Positions 22,805 to 34,156 of a stretch of 64,000 bases of DNA are shown one piece after another. The stretch lies in NCBI RefSeq assembly GCF_004379255.2, contig NC_056036.1, positions 41,875,576-41,939,575 on the forward strand. The letters are read 5' to 3'. Origin of the DNA: Salvia splendens. Its lineage: Eukaryota; Streptophyta; Magnoliopsida; Lamiales; Lamiaceae. Positions within the stretch are counted from its first letter, which is position 1; each line of letters starts with the position of its first letter. Under the pieces are notes generated by a model. That model was not told the DNA's origin, ran no database searches, and saw nothing but the letters and a program-made list of their open reading frames with translations. A program made the position numbers and the translations under genes.

Positions 22805-23689
22805 TCAGGAAAAGCCTTTTCTTAGTTTGAGAATGGAGGAATACATTTTCCTCCTCGAACCCACCGCATTAATCCCCATATCCTTTAGATCCTCCAATGT
22901 TAACAAAGGCAAAACGTCGTCGTCTACCTCGTGTATCTCGAAAACCGGCGCGTATCTCCCTAACCCTAATCCGACTAACCATTCCCTCACCCCTAAATTA
23001 CTCCCCCCATTGTTCTTCTCCGGCGAATTCACCTCATTGCCGTTGATTTCAGCTCGATTCCCCCTTCTGTGTTGATCCCAAAACTGCAATCCCATATTCT
23101 CTGCGGAATTGATCGGGCTCTGCTGCTGGTCTTTCAAATTAGGGCTTTCCGAGCCCTCCCCCTCGAACTCCCGAAACTCGTAGTTGCTGTTATCGTTCTC
23201 TTCGGGAAGGAAGCTCGTGCTCTCAATTCCGACTCCGCCGCCGTTGTGGGCGGCGGAGGGGTCGAATTTGTTCCAATTGGTGCGTGCCCTTTTCGTGGGC
23301 TTCTTCACTTTGGGCTTGCGGTGGCCGAAATCGGCGAAATTCTCGGCGATTTCGAGCGAATCGTGGGAATTGTCGGCGGCGGCGGCGCCGCCGTTGACGA
23401 GGTTGGTTAAAGGTCGGGTCTTGGAGGTTTTGGCGGCGAGGGACGGGTCTTTGTGGAAGCGCCAGGTGGAGGTTTTAGTGGGGCGGCGAGGGGGGGCGTC
23501 GTAGGGCGGGTCGCCGCCGATCTCTCCGAGGCGGACGCTGGGGCGGCGCTGGCGTTTGGGGGGGTTGGATGCGGCGGCGGCGGTGGTGGGGTTGTCGAGT
23601 GGAGGGGGTTCTAATGGGGCGGAGGCGGCGGTGGAGGGGAGTGGGGAAGGGGGGATTTGGGCGTCCGGCTGCTGATGCTCTGTTGCCAT
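22805..23689 (-). CDS. SAM-domain protein, 294 aa, single exon
   Basis: I chose the ATG at 23689, which gives MATEHQQPD; a longer frame to 23824 adds 45 residues but starts in a poor context. The first two thirds are low-complexity: Pro/Ala-rich, then basic clusters KRQRR and KPKVKKPTKRAR that look like nuclear localisation signals. The C-terminus (residues 232-294) is a sterile alpha motif: LGVREWLVGLGLGRYAPVF, then LTLEDLKDMGINAVGSRRKM. SAM domains mediate homo- or hetero-oligomerisation or RNA binding. The overall plan (disordered basic N-terminus plus a single terminal SAM) matches a small plant family that includes Arabidopsis At3g48800 (identifier from memory). The role is unknown. Confidence 0.85.
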   Translation of the reverse strand: MATEHQQPDAQIPPSPLPSTAASAPLEPPPLDNPTTAAAASNPPKRQRRPSVRLGEIGGDPPYDAPPRRPTKTSTWRFHKDPSLAAKTSKTRPLTNLVNGGAAAADNSHDSLEIAENFADFGHRKPKVKKPTKRARTNWNKFDPSAAHNGGGVGIESTSFLPEENDNSNYEFREFEGEGSESPNLKDQQQSPINSAENMGLQFWDQHRRGNRAEINGNEVNSPEKNNGGSNLGVREWLVGLGLGRYAPVFEIHEVDDDVLPLLTLEDLKDMGINAVGSRRKMYSSILKLRKGFS

Positions 23690-23921
23690 GTGTGAGTGTG
23701 TGAGTGTGAGAGAGAGGAGTGAGAATCTGAGATAAGGAGAAAGGTGGAGAAGAAGAGGGATTTTTAAACGGGCTACTGTTTTATGGGCTGCATATGTTAG
23801 GCCCAATGCGTGTTTATTAATCAAAGCTCAAATTTTATGGCTGCGAGCCTGATGATATACGTTATTTAATTTTTCCAAATTTGATGGTAATTACAAAATA
23901 AAAATAATAGTATAATGCGTA

Positions 23922-24211
23922 GGTGTTGCCAATTGAAACTAAAAATATAACATATAACTGTCCCACATATAACTTGAAGGGTTTGAGGGAGGGTGTTGAC
24001 AATTGAAACTAAAAATATAACATATAACTGTCCCACATCGGGTTTGAGGGAGAGTGTTGGCAATTGAAACTAAAAATATAACTTGAAGGGTTTGAGGGAG
24101 GGTGTTGGCAATTGAAACTAAAAATATAACATATAACTGTCCCACGTCGGGTTTGAGGGAGGGTGTTGGCAATTGAAACTAAAAATATAGCATATAACTG
24201 TCCCACATCGG
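23922..24211. repeat. LTR-derived tandem array, 5 copies
   Basis: Direct copies start near 23922, 23992, 24054, 24101 and 24162. Each contains TGTTGNCAATTGAAACTAAA and most ATATAACTGTCCCACATCGG followed by GTTTGAGGGAG. The unit is ~47-70 bp. TGT...TCCCACATCGG is a common start of short plant LTRs. Confidence 0.85.
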
Positions 24212-24240
24212 TGTCAAGAGAAAACTGAAACTAGTATATA

Positions 24241-24348
24241 AGTCTAATGGGCCTCTCCTCCTATCACCAATTGGTTTTAGGATGGAACCAACGGAGTCTA
24301 ATGGGCCTCTCCTCCTATCACCAATTGGTTTTAGGATGGAACCAACGG
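24241..24348. repeat. 54-bp tandem duplication
   Basis: AGTCTAATGGGCCTCTCCTC through CCAATTGG and GGATGGAACCAACGGA occurs twice head to tail (24241 and 24295). Together with the array just before it this looks like an LTR that was partly amplified in place. Confidence 0.9.
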
Positions 24349-25057
24349 ATTTCTATCAGTAGGAAAGAAGAAACATACTACTAGATTTGTAAGAGTTATG
24401 AGGAGAAATACGATAAATTAAGCAAAAATTCATGTCTTTTGCATTGCATTATAATTCCTTTAGGTATGTAATGATTATTTCTTATTCTATTTTCCAAATG
24501 AAAAATTGACGATCACTTCACATTTATTATTGGATTTGGAACATAAGTATATTGGATTATTGAGTGAATTTTATTTATTGAATTTGAATTATAAACATAC
24601 TATATTCGATTATTGAGTGATTTAGAGGATCGAAGTGTTAAATTGTACGCTTAGACTTTGTTCAAAACTTGGTCAAATTAATAAATGAACTTTACACATT
24701 ACCAATCATGCATATTGACCAAGCAAAACAACTTAATGTCGGCAAACTTTAAAGAAAATGGTCTATCATTTTGTAACACGAAAAACCAATTTCATCTATA
24801 TTTGTATACAAAAAAGTAAGTATGCGATATGCAACAATTAACCCCATCCTTTCATGTAAAATAAAGAATCCTAATTTTGGAAGAGTTTTTTTGTAATATA
24901 AAATACTATTAAGAGGCACAGTTTTAATCATAAGTAAATTAAAACCATTTAGTTAGATTTTATCCTTTTGTAGTAATGGTATGTTGACTTGTACATTTAT
25001 TTTTGGATTTTTTATTATCTTTTGAGAGGGAGAAATAATAAAAACAATGTCCCCTTA
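24349..25057. other. Intergenic, no gene seen
   Basis: AT-rich spacer between the LTR-like array and the promoter region of the SCD2-like gene; no feature is supported. Confidence 0.4.
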
Positions 25058-25065
25058 GGCCATCC

Positions 25066-25145
25066 ACAATGGGACGGATGTCCCAGCGGATATCCGGATT
25101 TCCCAAAAATACCTCCTGCTACGTCATAAGGACATCCCACTGCAC
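25066..25145. mobile_element. Harbinger-type MITE fragment upstream of SCD2
   Basis: TTA followed by GGCCATCCACAATGGGACGG is the same type of end as the element at 54051; an inward GGACATCCCACTGC follows 60 bp later. The right terminus is missing, so the fragment is truncated. It ends about 200 bp before the SCD2-like ATG. Confidence 0.55.
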
Positions 25146-25341
25146 AGTGACGATTAACATCAATTTATGAGCTAATCAATGTGATTAGTGACGTAATGCA
25201 ATTACATAATCATATCAGAAATCTCCATAAATCTCTCCGACACCAAAAAACACGGCCATTGCTTCAATGGAAGGGAAGATCTAAGCGCACACTCTCTCAT
25301 TTCCAATTTTTGATTCAGTATTTACAGCAGCAGCAAAAAAA

Positions 25342-28300
25342 ATGGAGAAGACGAGCCAATGGAGCAGCGAGTCCGGCGCCTCGTCGCCGGCGCGTGGGCA
25401 CCACTCTCGATCGTCGTCGGCGAGTGGCATTTCGAGCGTCAAGCGCACTCAGAACTTCGCCGCCAAAGCCGCGGCGCAGCGCCTGGCTCAGGTCATGGCG
25501 TCGCAAGCTGCGGACGACGAGGATTACGACGACGACGACAGCGACGGTGATTCAGGACTCCGATTCAATCCTCCTCTCCCCCTCTCCCTCTCCAGGCCGC
25601 CTGTCAAGCTGTTGGTTCCGTTTCCTAAGATTGTTAGATCCTCTTCCGATGCGGTAATTTGTTTTGAATAATTGAATTGTTTCAGCTATGATTTTGTGCT
25701 TTTTAGCTGCATTTCAATTAAGTTTTTGGTGGTAGCAATGTCGGTAGCGGTTTGATTGCTTGATCTTAATTATATTGAATTATTGCAATGTGGCTACAAG
25801 GAATGTGGAAAAATCATTTGAATGCGAGATCTGTGAAATTTTGTTGAGGAAGGAACCATAATTTGATGCTAATTGCTTTCCTGTGACTGTTTGAAATGAA
25901 ACATTTGTTTGTTAGGTCACTTGTGACTCGTTGGAAGTTCAACCACCCCGATCAACTTCAGCAGGAAGATCGTCAATGTCAACTAGAACAATGTCAGCTG
26001 TACCTCCAAGTAGGCCTTCTGTGAAGAGTCCTGCACATATTCCGCCAATTGATCCTCCTAGCAGCCGGCAGAGAGAAAAGAAGTACTCAGAATTCGTCTT
26101 TTGATGCTTTTGTTCTTTGATAGTTCCTGGATTTCAATTGGAAAATGTTATCCTTTCGAAAAATTTTGGATCATTAACTTCGTCCTTGCATGACAATATC
26201 ATAGCTTACATCATTCCGACAGTTGAATTAGCAACTTAAATCTACAGTTTAGTGCATAAATCATCTATTTATGCATCAATATATTTTCCATTGCTTGCAT
26301 AGAATCCTTATATCATGGCACGGTGAAATCTATTTGATATGAACTGATGTGTAGTGTGTAAAAATATTAATTGCAGGTTCTCACCAGATTTAGGACAACT
26401 AAGTCTTAGAGATAAGGGAGATGCGCGTGCTTCTTCTGCACTTCGTGACGAAGTATGTTCAGAAGTTCACGCTTTAACAGTATAGATCTTAAAGAAGCTG
26501 GGTTTTTAGGCTGTATTCAAACTAATATCTTCTTCTTAACAGCTTGATATGCTGCAAGAAGAAAATGAAAATATTGTTGAGAAGGTTTGTTTGTCTTTAT
26601 TCCCAGCATTCCTCTTATTCACAAATGCAACCATGTAACCGATGTTTATTTATTTGTCTTATTCTGATTTTACAGCTCAGACTTGCAGAGGAGAGTTGTG
26701 AGGCTGCTGAAGCAAGAGTTAAGGAGCTTGAGAAACAGGTGATGCATTCTCCTTTCCATTTACTTTTATTGCAAGCAACTCTTGTTATGCTTCGTGTCTT
26801 GTTTGTGTCCATGTTAATGACCCACCCCTCCACACTGAATCAACAAAGTTAACAGCAAACTCTCACAATGAATGTTAACACTATTATAGTTACCTGCTTT
26901 ATGAGAACTGACGAGGAAAGTATAGCAACCTTGAAAGAGATCTTCTTTGCCTTCATTGGCTCTACACTCTCAAACTGTAGGTGTTAGTTTACCAGTTTCT
27001 TTCAGCTTTCCTTAAGAATCTACCAGTTTTTTCTGGTAAAATTTGTTTCTAGCTCAGTCAGACAAATATATTGTATCAAAACACTGATAACCAATTTTAA
27101 AGCAGATCTACATACATTCCATATTTTCGATCTTGTTTATCCTTACTCTTTTCTAGTCTAATATTGCTCTTCAGAAATAAGATGAACTACACAGTACGCC
27201 AATATGGCCATTTCCTGGGGCAATCTAGAATGAAGACATGGAGCTTTTTATTGTGTGGTAACTTTTGTTTATTCCAAGGGCACATTTGGGAAACTCTTGC
27301 ATCCTAAGATTCCTGCATTGATTTCTCCAGCAGCCAGTTTGGGGCCATGGCTGCTCATTCATAATATGGTCTTATAGTTGAAATCTCTTGAACTTTTCAA
27401 AATAATATCCAAACCAACTGATCGTCCCTCTGTTTCAGTCTGTATTTATTTCAGACAAATTAGAATGACTTCCTGTTGTATTTTATAGTTTTCGTATTGA
27501 GTATCTTGACATATCACATGTACTCTTCAGGTAGCTTCTCTTGGACAAGGAGTTTCTTTGGAAGCTAAACTTTTGAGCAGGTATATAATTATATAAAAAT
27601 AACAAAAACCTCCATTGTTTTCTCTTTTTCTCGATTCTGAATATACTAGGAGTAATATTAAAAATTTTAAAAATATGCAGAAAGGAAGCAGCATTGCGCC
27701 AAAGAGAGGTTGCTGATTTTTATTGTCTTCACTTGACTTTAGTCTCATTACACGGACTGTTTTGTCCCCTAAGACAAATTGAGTTGTAATGGCTATGTTC
27801 ATACCTTTAGAATTTATTGTTTGTTCTGAAATTGATCTAGGCTACTCTTCAAGAGGCTATGCGTGCAAAAGATGATGTGCAAGTGTCAACATTGCAATCT
27901 GATATTATGGTGAGAAGGGTTAATTTAGACTTGATTAGAAATGCTTGTCCAGCATACTGCTTTTTACAGATGTTACACCATTACTCATTCAGCTCGCCAA
28001 GAAAGACTCTGCGGCTGTTGTTGAACAAGTGCGTGGAACTGAGTCTGAAGTTAAAGCTCTTCGCTCAATGACACAAAGAATGGTTCTGACCCAACATGAA
28101 ATGGTTGGTGGCTACTATATGATAAGTACAAACGTTCCCTGCAGATCTTTTTTAAATTTGACATTTGATGATCTTTTTCTAAATTTTACATTTGCAGGAA
28201 GAAGTTGTTCTTAAAAGGTGCTGGCTGGCTAGATATTGGGGCTTAGCTTCTCAATTTGGTAATTGAATATATGTGTTCATTTCTTTTCTATATACTTCTC

Positions 28301-30156
28301 CTATAATGTCCTAAGGTTATAGGCATATCACGACAAATAGCTAAGCTGAATTTGGAACCTAGACTATTTCGACATTACTTTAGGGAAACAACCCTCAGAA
28401 AAGAGGAATATGTAAAGTTTTAGTATTATTGATAATCTTAAAATTCTTAGCTAGCACTTTCTGTGTAAAAATATAAGCCAAAAACTTACAGTTGATTATG
28501 AAGTATTAATTGTTTCCTTTTCATTCTTCCATTAAAACAGGCATCTGTCCTGATATTGCTGCGTCCAAGCATGAATACTGGTCGTCTTTTGCACCTCTCC
28601 CTTTGGAGATTGTTCTATCCGCTGGACAGAAGGCAAAGCAAGATAGCTGGAAGAAAGGCTAGTAATCTCTTGCTGATTTCCTACTTGTGACCTATAAAAG
28701 CTATCCAAGCCAAGATTTCGTAGGTGTTATCTTGTACTTTAGAATTTATCAGCTTGTTCCTGTCTGATGCTGTGCAGGTGATAACAACTCACAAAGAAGC
28801 AAACTTGTTGAAGATTTCGATCTTACTGGAGAAGGAAACATTGAGAGCACGCTAGCAGTTGAAATGGGCTTAAGAGAACTTGCTTCTTTGAAGGTTTCCA
28901 TTTCAAAAGTTGCCAGTACTTGCATATATTTTTTACTGGACTCTTGTTGGTTTCTTATGAATTTATTACTCAGCAGAATAAGAACATTCCAGAATAAGTT
29001 GTTTCATGAAATGTAAATTTTTACCCCAAGAAGACTGCAATTTTGCAATTTCAGTTTTCTTCCAAATGTGAATCATCGTTGATCTTTTTTTAACATTATC
29101 ATCTAGGTTGAAGATTCTGTTGTTCTTGCATTTGCTCAACAAAGACGACATAACTCCACTAGGACTTCAATTCCAGGTTTGTTATTAGTATCTGTTATTT
29201 ATGGTTCTAATTGTTTAAAGACTCTTTTGTTGTTCTCAGATAAGTGCTTCAATTTTTAAATTCAGGATTTCATCCAAGCCTTTATTTTCTATCTTAAAAC
29301 TAGATCTGGTGCATAATCGAATCTGGCAATTGTGCCTCGTCAAATTTGACTAGGTACTGGAAATATTATCTTTGTGAAGCTGGCCATATACTTGTTTGTC
29401 AGGGTTGCTTTCTGCAGCTTATAAAGCATGATACCAATTGGTTTACTGATAATCTTACTTAAAGCTAGCGCGATCATACATCTCCTAACGAGAGCACTGA
29501 AAAGCCTTGCTTACTTTTCTTTTAATTTCACCAGTTTTCTAAACCTTTCTGATTTGGCAGATTTGAGGTCACCAATTGATCCGAAGTATATGGAAGCATT
29601 TGGTAAGCTCCTACGATCCTTTGTTATGCGTTCACTGTTAAGTTTTTATAAGTTGTGATGCTGGCGATCGATGATTAATAACATATAAACTTTCCTCATT
29701 ATGTTTTTATCATACAGAACTGAGTGCAGAGGAATCCGAGGATGTACTCTTCAAAGAGGTTTGTTTGTCCGTCTGCTTTTCCTTGTATTTCACTCGTCGT
29801 TTTGAGAAGTAGCGCTATCCTGCATTGACGGTGAACTACAGGCATGGCTTACGTACCTCTGGAGAAGAGCCGAAGCTTATGGTATAGAGGAAGAGATAGC
29901 TAAGAAGAGACTCAAGTTCTGGATCAGCCGCAGTGGGCAACCACCAACGTCGCACGATGCCTTTGACGGTGAGTTTCACCACCTTCTTCGTATTCCATAG
30001 CCATGTGGAGTATCATTTTATGAAGTGGTGATTATGAATGCAGTGGAGCAAGGTCTAATGGAGCTGCGGAAATTGGCAATCGAGCCACGTCTGTGGGAAG
30101 CATCGCGCGAGCAGGATGCTTCCCTGCTCAACGGATCAAAATCAGCTGCTGCGTAG
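25342..30156 (+). CDS. SCD2: SCD2-like coiled-coil protein, 17 exons, 534 aa
   Basis: Exons: 25342-25653, 25916-26082, 26377-26452, 26543-26584, 26676-26738, 27531-27580, 27681-27708, 27841-27909, 27993-28103, 28198-28258, 28541-28657, 28778-28893, 29107-29176, 29561-29602, 29718-29758, 29842-29968, 30044-30156. They total 1,605 nt with all phases matching. The N-terminus is Ser-rich with [20 protein letters not shown] (residue ~32) and an acidic [11 protein letters not shown] stretch. Residues ~155-305 form a coiled coil ([20 protein letters not shown]). The conserved C-terminal part contains [40 protein letters not shown] and [20 protein letters not shown]. This is the plan of Arabidopsis SCD2, which works with the DENN protein SCD1 in clathrin-linked and exocytic traffic during cytokinesis. 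Intron 11 has a GC donor (28658). Confidence 0.9.
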
Positions 30157-32554
30157 CATTTACAGCAGTACTCCATAATATAGCAAAGCACATTATATAT
30201 GGTGTAAATTATGAATAAATGTGTTGATAATAAATATTGAAAATTTGATTTTGATTGAGTGTAAAATTTCTTTGATTTTGATTGAGTGTAAAATTTGATC
30301 ATATGCTCCCTTCCATTGCCAATATAGGCTTTCAAGACTCAAAGCGGACACTTGTTTTTCTTGTCTGGTCATTGCCAAACTCTCAGGAGGGGGTGGCCGA
30401 GTGGTCGAGTGGTTGATGTCTGAATCGCTGACCTTCCCCAATCTCCGCCGCGGACCTATATCAATACTATTCTTGCCGCCGCGCTTCTTGTCATTCTTCA
30501 CCGTCATGATGGACGATTAATTGATGGTCTAACATGATAAGAAGAAAATTCGAAAAGATATTAATTTTAACTACGTAATAAATCGCATGAAATATGGAAA
30601 CAGATTTACAAATGTAATACAATCGGAATTTATGGAAAAAAGAATAGTAGTACTACTAGTATAAAGACTTCATGTACAAAATTTAAACAGTGAAATTTAA
30701 AAAACATTTTTTTGGGGGTTTTTTATTTACTCCATCAAACATTGGATTAAGCTATAAAATATTGTGAGTTTTAATACACGAGATATAAAGAACGAGTGAC
30801 TGAAGTTAAGAATGTTAATTGAGCCAACTTGCTCAGGTTTGGGTCAACCCACTTCAGTTGTCGAACTATTTGATGCTGGCTATTCGGATTGAGAATTTTC
30901 AACCCTACCCTTCGGGTTTCAGGATTCGAAAATTTGTATGATATTTTTGTTGATAATTTTACATTTATTTGAAAAAGAGACAGCGCGACGATTGGTCCCA
31001 AGTTTAGTTTTTGGGTTGCAAGTCTTGGGCCAAATATTTGAATTAAATGGAAATTAAAATGGCTAGAACCTTGTAACATATAAGAACTCTAGAGCATTTA
31101 TTTTTGTAAAGAAGTTACCTTATAATTTTAGTAAATATTCGAGCACTAGCTACTAGCTAGCTTAATTAAAAATTATCGTTAATTTCTTAGGTTTCTCAAC
31201 AAACAAAGAGCCAAAACAGAGATGCAAGACATCCACAAAACTACACGAGAGATTAATAAAAAATAATCGAAAAGCTGAATGAAGGAATGAATGAAAAGGA
31301 TGGGACAATGGTGAAATTTTGTCACATTTCAAATGGAAGGTTGTGAAACTGATATATTTATATACATATAGCACTAATAGAAGTAGAGAGACAAAGATTT
31401 AAAAGAAAAAATTCCAAAGAATTATGTGTTCGTTGTTGTTTTATGTTGTGGGTCTTCTAATCACGCCTCTGTCTTCTTCTCAAGTATATTTGCATGCGTT
31501 GCAGGAGAATATGTCTTTCTTCCTATTTACACTCTACTAATATTATACTGATAATTTGAAATAGTATAATATAATTGTGTGTGTGTGACCCATGACTTAT
31601 GGCTATATGTTTTTGTTACTAATTGATGGAGGAAGAAAAAGGGTTACACAAAACAAGACAAAATGAAGCATGTGACCTCTATTTTATAAATGGTAGAAAC
31701 ACATAGTGGGCACGCACCAAAAGGTGACCACCATTTTCTTCTACTCAAAAGCTCACCACTCTCACTATGTGTGTGTGTGTGAGAGAAAGAGAGGGATAAA
31801 GCTAATTACAAAATATTTCTTTCTATAGTAGAGATAAAACTCTACTCATTTTCCCAATACAATATTTTATATAAGTATGTTACTATATGTTAAAAGTGTA
31901 ATAATCACCTTCTTCCACACCTTTATTTGATATGAGAACAAAACATTCATTTTTCTTGATTTCCGCAGCACACTGTTTAGGAATAGTTTACAACATGTAT
32001 CACAAGAATAAATTAGATGGATAAGGGTGGTAGTACTATTCTACTCCTACGAAAAATAATCTTAGTTTAGAGAATTATTGCATAATTAATCAAGTATGTA
32101 ATTGATATATATATTTGTAAAACTAAAATTGATTTATCTGACAAAGCGTCTCAAAAGTATTATAATGTGAGGAAAGGGACTTTCGAAATTTACAGTTAAT
32201 TTATCTCTATTTTTTCACACTATAAGACTTTTAAAATATTACACCATCCTTTATTTTCTTGCAATTACAAATTTTCAACATTTTATCTACAAATTTCGTT
32301 CTATGTGTGCGGCTATAAACAGTGAATTATAATTATAATTGATGATATTCTAATAACAAATGTTGAAAATAATAAAAGTGGTCTTAAATATTTGGATTAG
32401 CTATTCCACTTTAGAGATGTCTACAAATAAACAAGAACTTAGATCATCTATAGATGTCTTTCTCTTAATTCAGTTATGTGTGTACTTGAAATAATTGTCT
32501 TTCTTCGTATGACTATATCTTCAGAGTCAACAATTTTACTATATAGTTTTCTAT
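30157..32554. other. Intergenic, no gene seen
   Basis: It starts with the SCD2 3' flank, where a 31-bp unit containing TTTGATTTTGATTGAGTG is repeated twice (30241-30298). A (GT)n run lies at about 31765-31780. Short ORFs here show no domain. Confidence 0.45.
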
Positions 32555-32683
32555 GGGGTGTTCGGTTTGGAAGATTATATCCGAGATTAAATTTGTAATG
32601 TGTTTGGTTCATGAGATTCAACCCCTCAACTCAATCCTAGATTGTATCTTGATATTATTTTATCTTGGAAACCGAACACCACC
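32555..32683. mobile_element. Small MITE with GGGGTGTTCGGTTT ends
   Basis: The left end GGGGTGTTCGGTTTGGAAGA and the inverted right end ATCTTGGAAACCGAACACCACC bound ~129 bp. CTAT/TAT flanks both sides. TIRs of the GGNNNTGTTYGG type are usual for Harbinger/Tourist MITEs; the exact duplication length is unclear. Confidence 0.7.
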
Positions 32684-33196
32684 TATATGAATTCTAGTAT
32701 CCTATAGAGGCATTCAAATTAGATTAGTGAGTGATTTCTGATTTCTATTGTAAACTTAAATGGTGCATAGTACCATACTCAAATTAATTTAACATAAATC
32801 ATCAACCAAGACTTAAAGTTACTATTTGAAACAGTTTAAACTCAGAAAGAAATTGACCAATGAAAGATGGCGAAGTAGATAGAGAGATTGAATTGATTTG
32901 AGACGCTACAAAAAGCAAAGGCAAAAAGCAGTTTGGAAATAGGAATGGGATGTTCTATTTATCTAAATTTGTCAAACAAAATAGCAACAATACATAGTGC
33001 CTTTTCAATTCACCTTTGTCACTTCCTTCGTCTATAAAAATTGGGCTGCCCCACGTGACAAAAGTTACAGCACGTGACACGACAAATATTTTGATCGTCT
33101 TATTTCTAAATCTTATTCTCACTGTATTAATTGTTTCCATACTATTCATTATCCTAACTAAAACATTTTCTTTTCGGCACAGAATTTTATTTATTA

Positions 33197-33554
33197 CTTC
33201 CTCAGTTCAAGAATAGAAATCCTTTTTTCCCATTTTAGTCCGTCCATAAATAGGATTCTCGGTTCATTTTTACATAAATGGAACAGGATCTCACATTCCA
33301 CTAACTCATTCTACTCACATTTCATTTAAAACTAATATATACAAGTAAAACTCATATTCCACTAATTTTTTTCCACCCACTTTTCTTAATATTTCTTAAA
33401 ATACGGACCGCCAATAAATGGGACTCCTAATGGCGGACGGAAGGGGGACTGTTTTATGAATTAAGTGGAAGGAGGATAAACTAAAAAGTGAGAAAAAGTA
33501 TATAAAGATGTTTCTATTTTAAGAAATGTGTCACTTAGAGTGGAACGAAGGGAG
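33197..33554. mobile_element. Compound Stowaway-like MITE
   Basis: Outer ends CTTCCTCAGTTCAAGAATAG and CGAAGGGAG are each next to TA (33195-33196 and 33555-33556). Inside, a second pair of related ends is visible (GTCCGTCCATAAATAGGA near 33239 and GGACTCCTAATGGCGGACGG near 33420), suggesting one MITE inside another. Ends are diverged. Confidence 0.55.
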
Positions 33555-33751
33555 TAGATTACAATGGTGTAATGATATTAGAGTCATTGATTCGGAAAAT
33601 ATAATTATGTCTCGACATATATATTGAAAAACTTCATCATAAGACAAAAGCAGTGTGGCGGTCACTGCTTATGATAGATGGTGGATAAAAGTGAACCTCA
33701 GTCTCAAATGATCGCTCATATATAGTCATTGCACAAAAGAATCTTGGAAGA

Positions 33752-34156
33752 ATGGCTTGGAAGAAAGTTGTCCCACCTCGAGCACAACTTCAAGTGTGGT
33801 TTATTTTTCAAGGACGTTTTAATACAAAAGAAAGACTTTTCAGATTAGGCTTTGGAGGAGTGCAAGATGATAAATGTACATTGTGTAGAGAGGAACCAGA
33901 ATTGATAGAACATTTGTTCTTCAGCTGCAAGGTCTCGTCAAAATTTTGGTACTCTTGTTACCGTCGATGGAGCTTGTCTTTATGTCTGCCAATCCAACCA
34001 ATGGATTGTTTTCTCTCACGGTTAGGAGCACCGTTTAAGAAGTTCGACAAGAAGATGTGGATATCCATGTCTTATGTGATATCTTGGTCTATTTGGGATA
34101 TCAGAAGTAAAAATCACATTCCAAGGATTCAAACCAAATTGGGAGTTCGAGAATAA
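33752..34156 (+). pseudogene. LINE reverse-transcriptase zinc-binding (zf-RVT) remnant
   Basis: The frame encodes WKKVVPPRAQLQVWFIFQGR, then the zinc-binding core CTLCREEPELIEHLFFSC, then KFWYSC and WISMSYVISWSIWDIRSKN. This order (W-x-P-P/R...C-x2-C...H-x4-C...W-x-R-N) is the zf-RVT tail of plant non-LTR retrotransposon ORF2 proteins. Everything upstream (endonuclease, RT) is missing, consistent with 5' truncation. A 41-bp direct duplication (34110-34190) disturbs the downstream frame. Not a host gene, though this tail also occurs in domesticated forms. Confidence 0.75.

Noticed and set aside
23922..24211. Possible CRISPR-like array (regular repeats)
   Set aside because: This is eukaryotic DNA; the repeats are contiguous and LTR-like, with no unique spacers.
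30394..30475. tRNA-like start GGTGGCCGAGTGGTCGAGTGG (class II A box)
   Set aside because: No matching B box (GGTTCGANTCC), anticodon arm or acceptor pairing follows, so at most a tRNA-derived scrap or chance.
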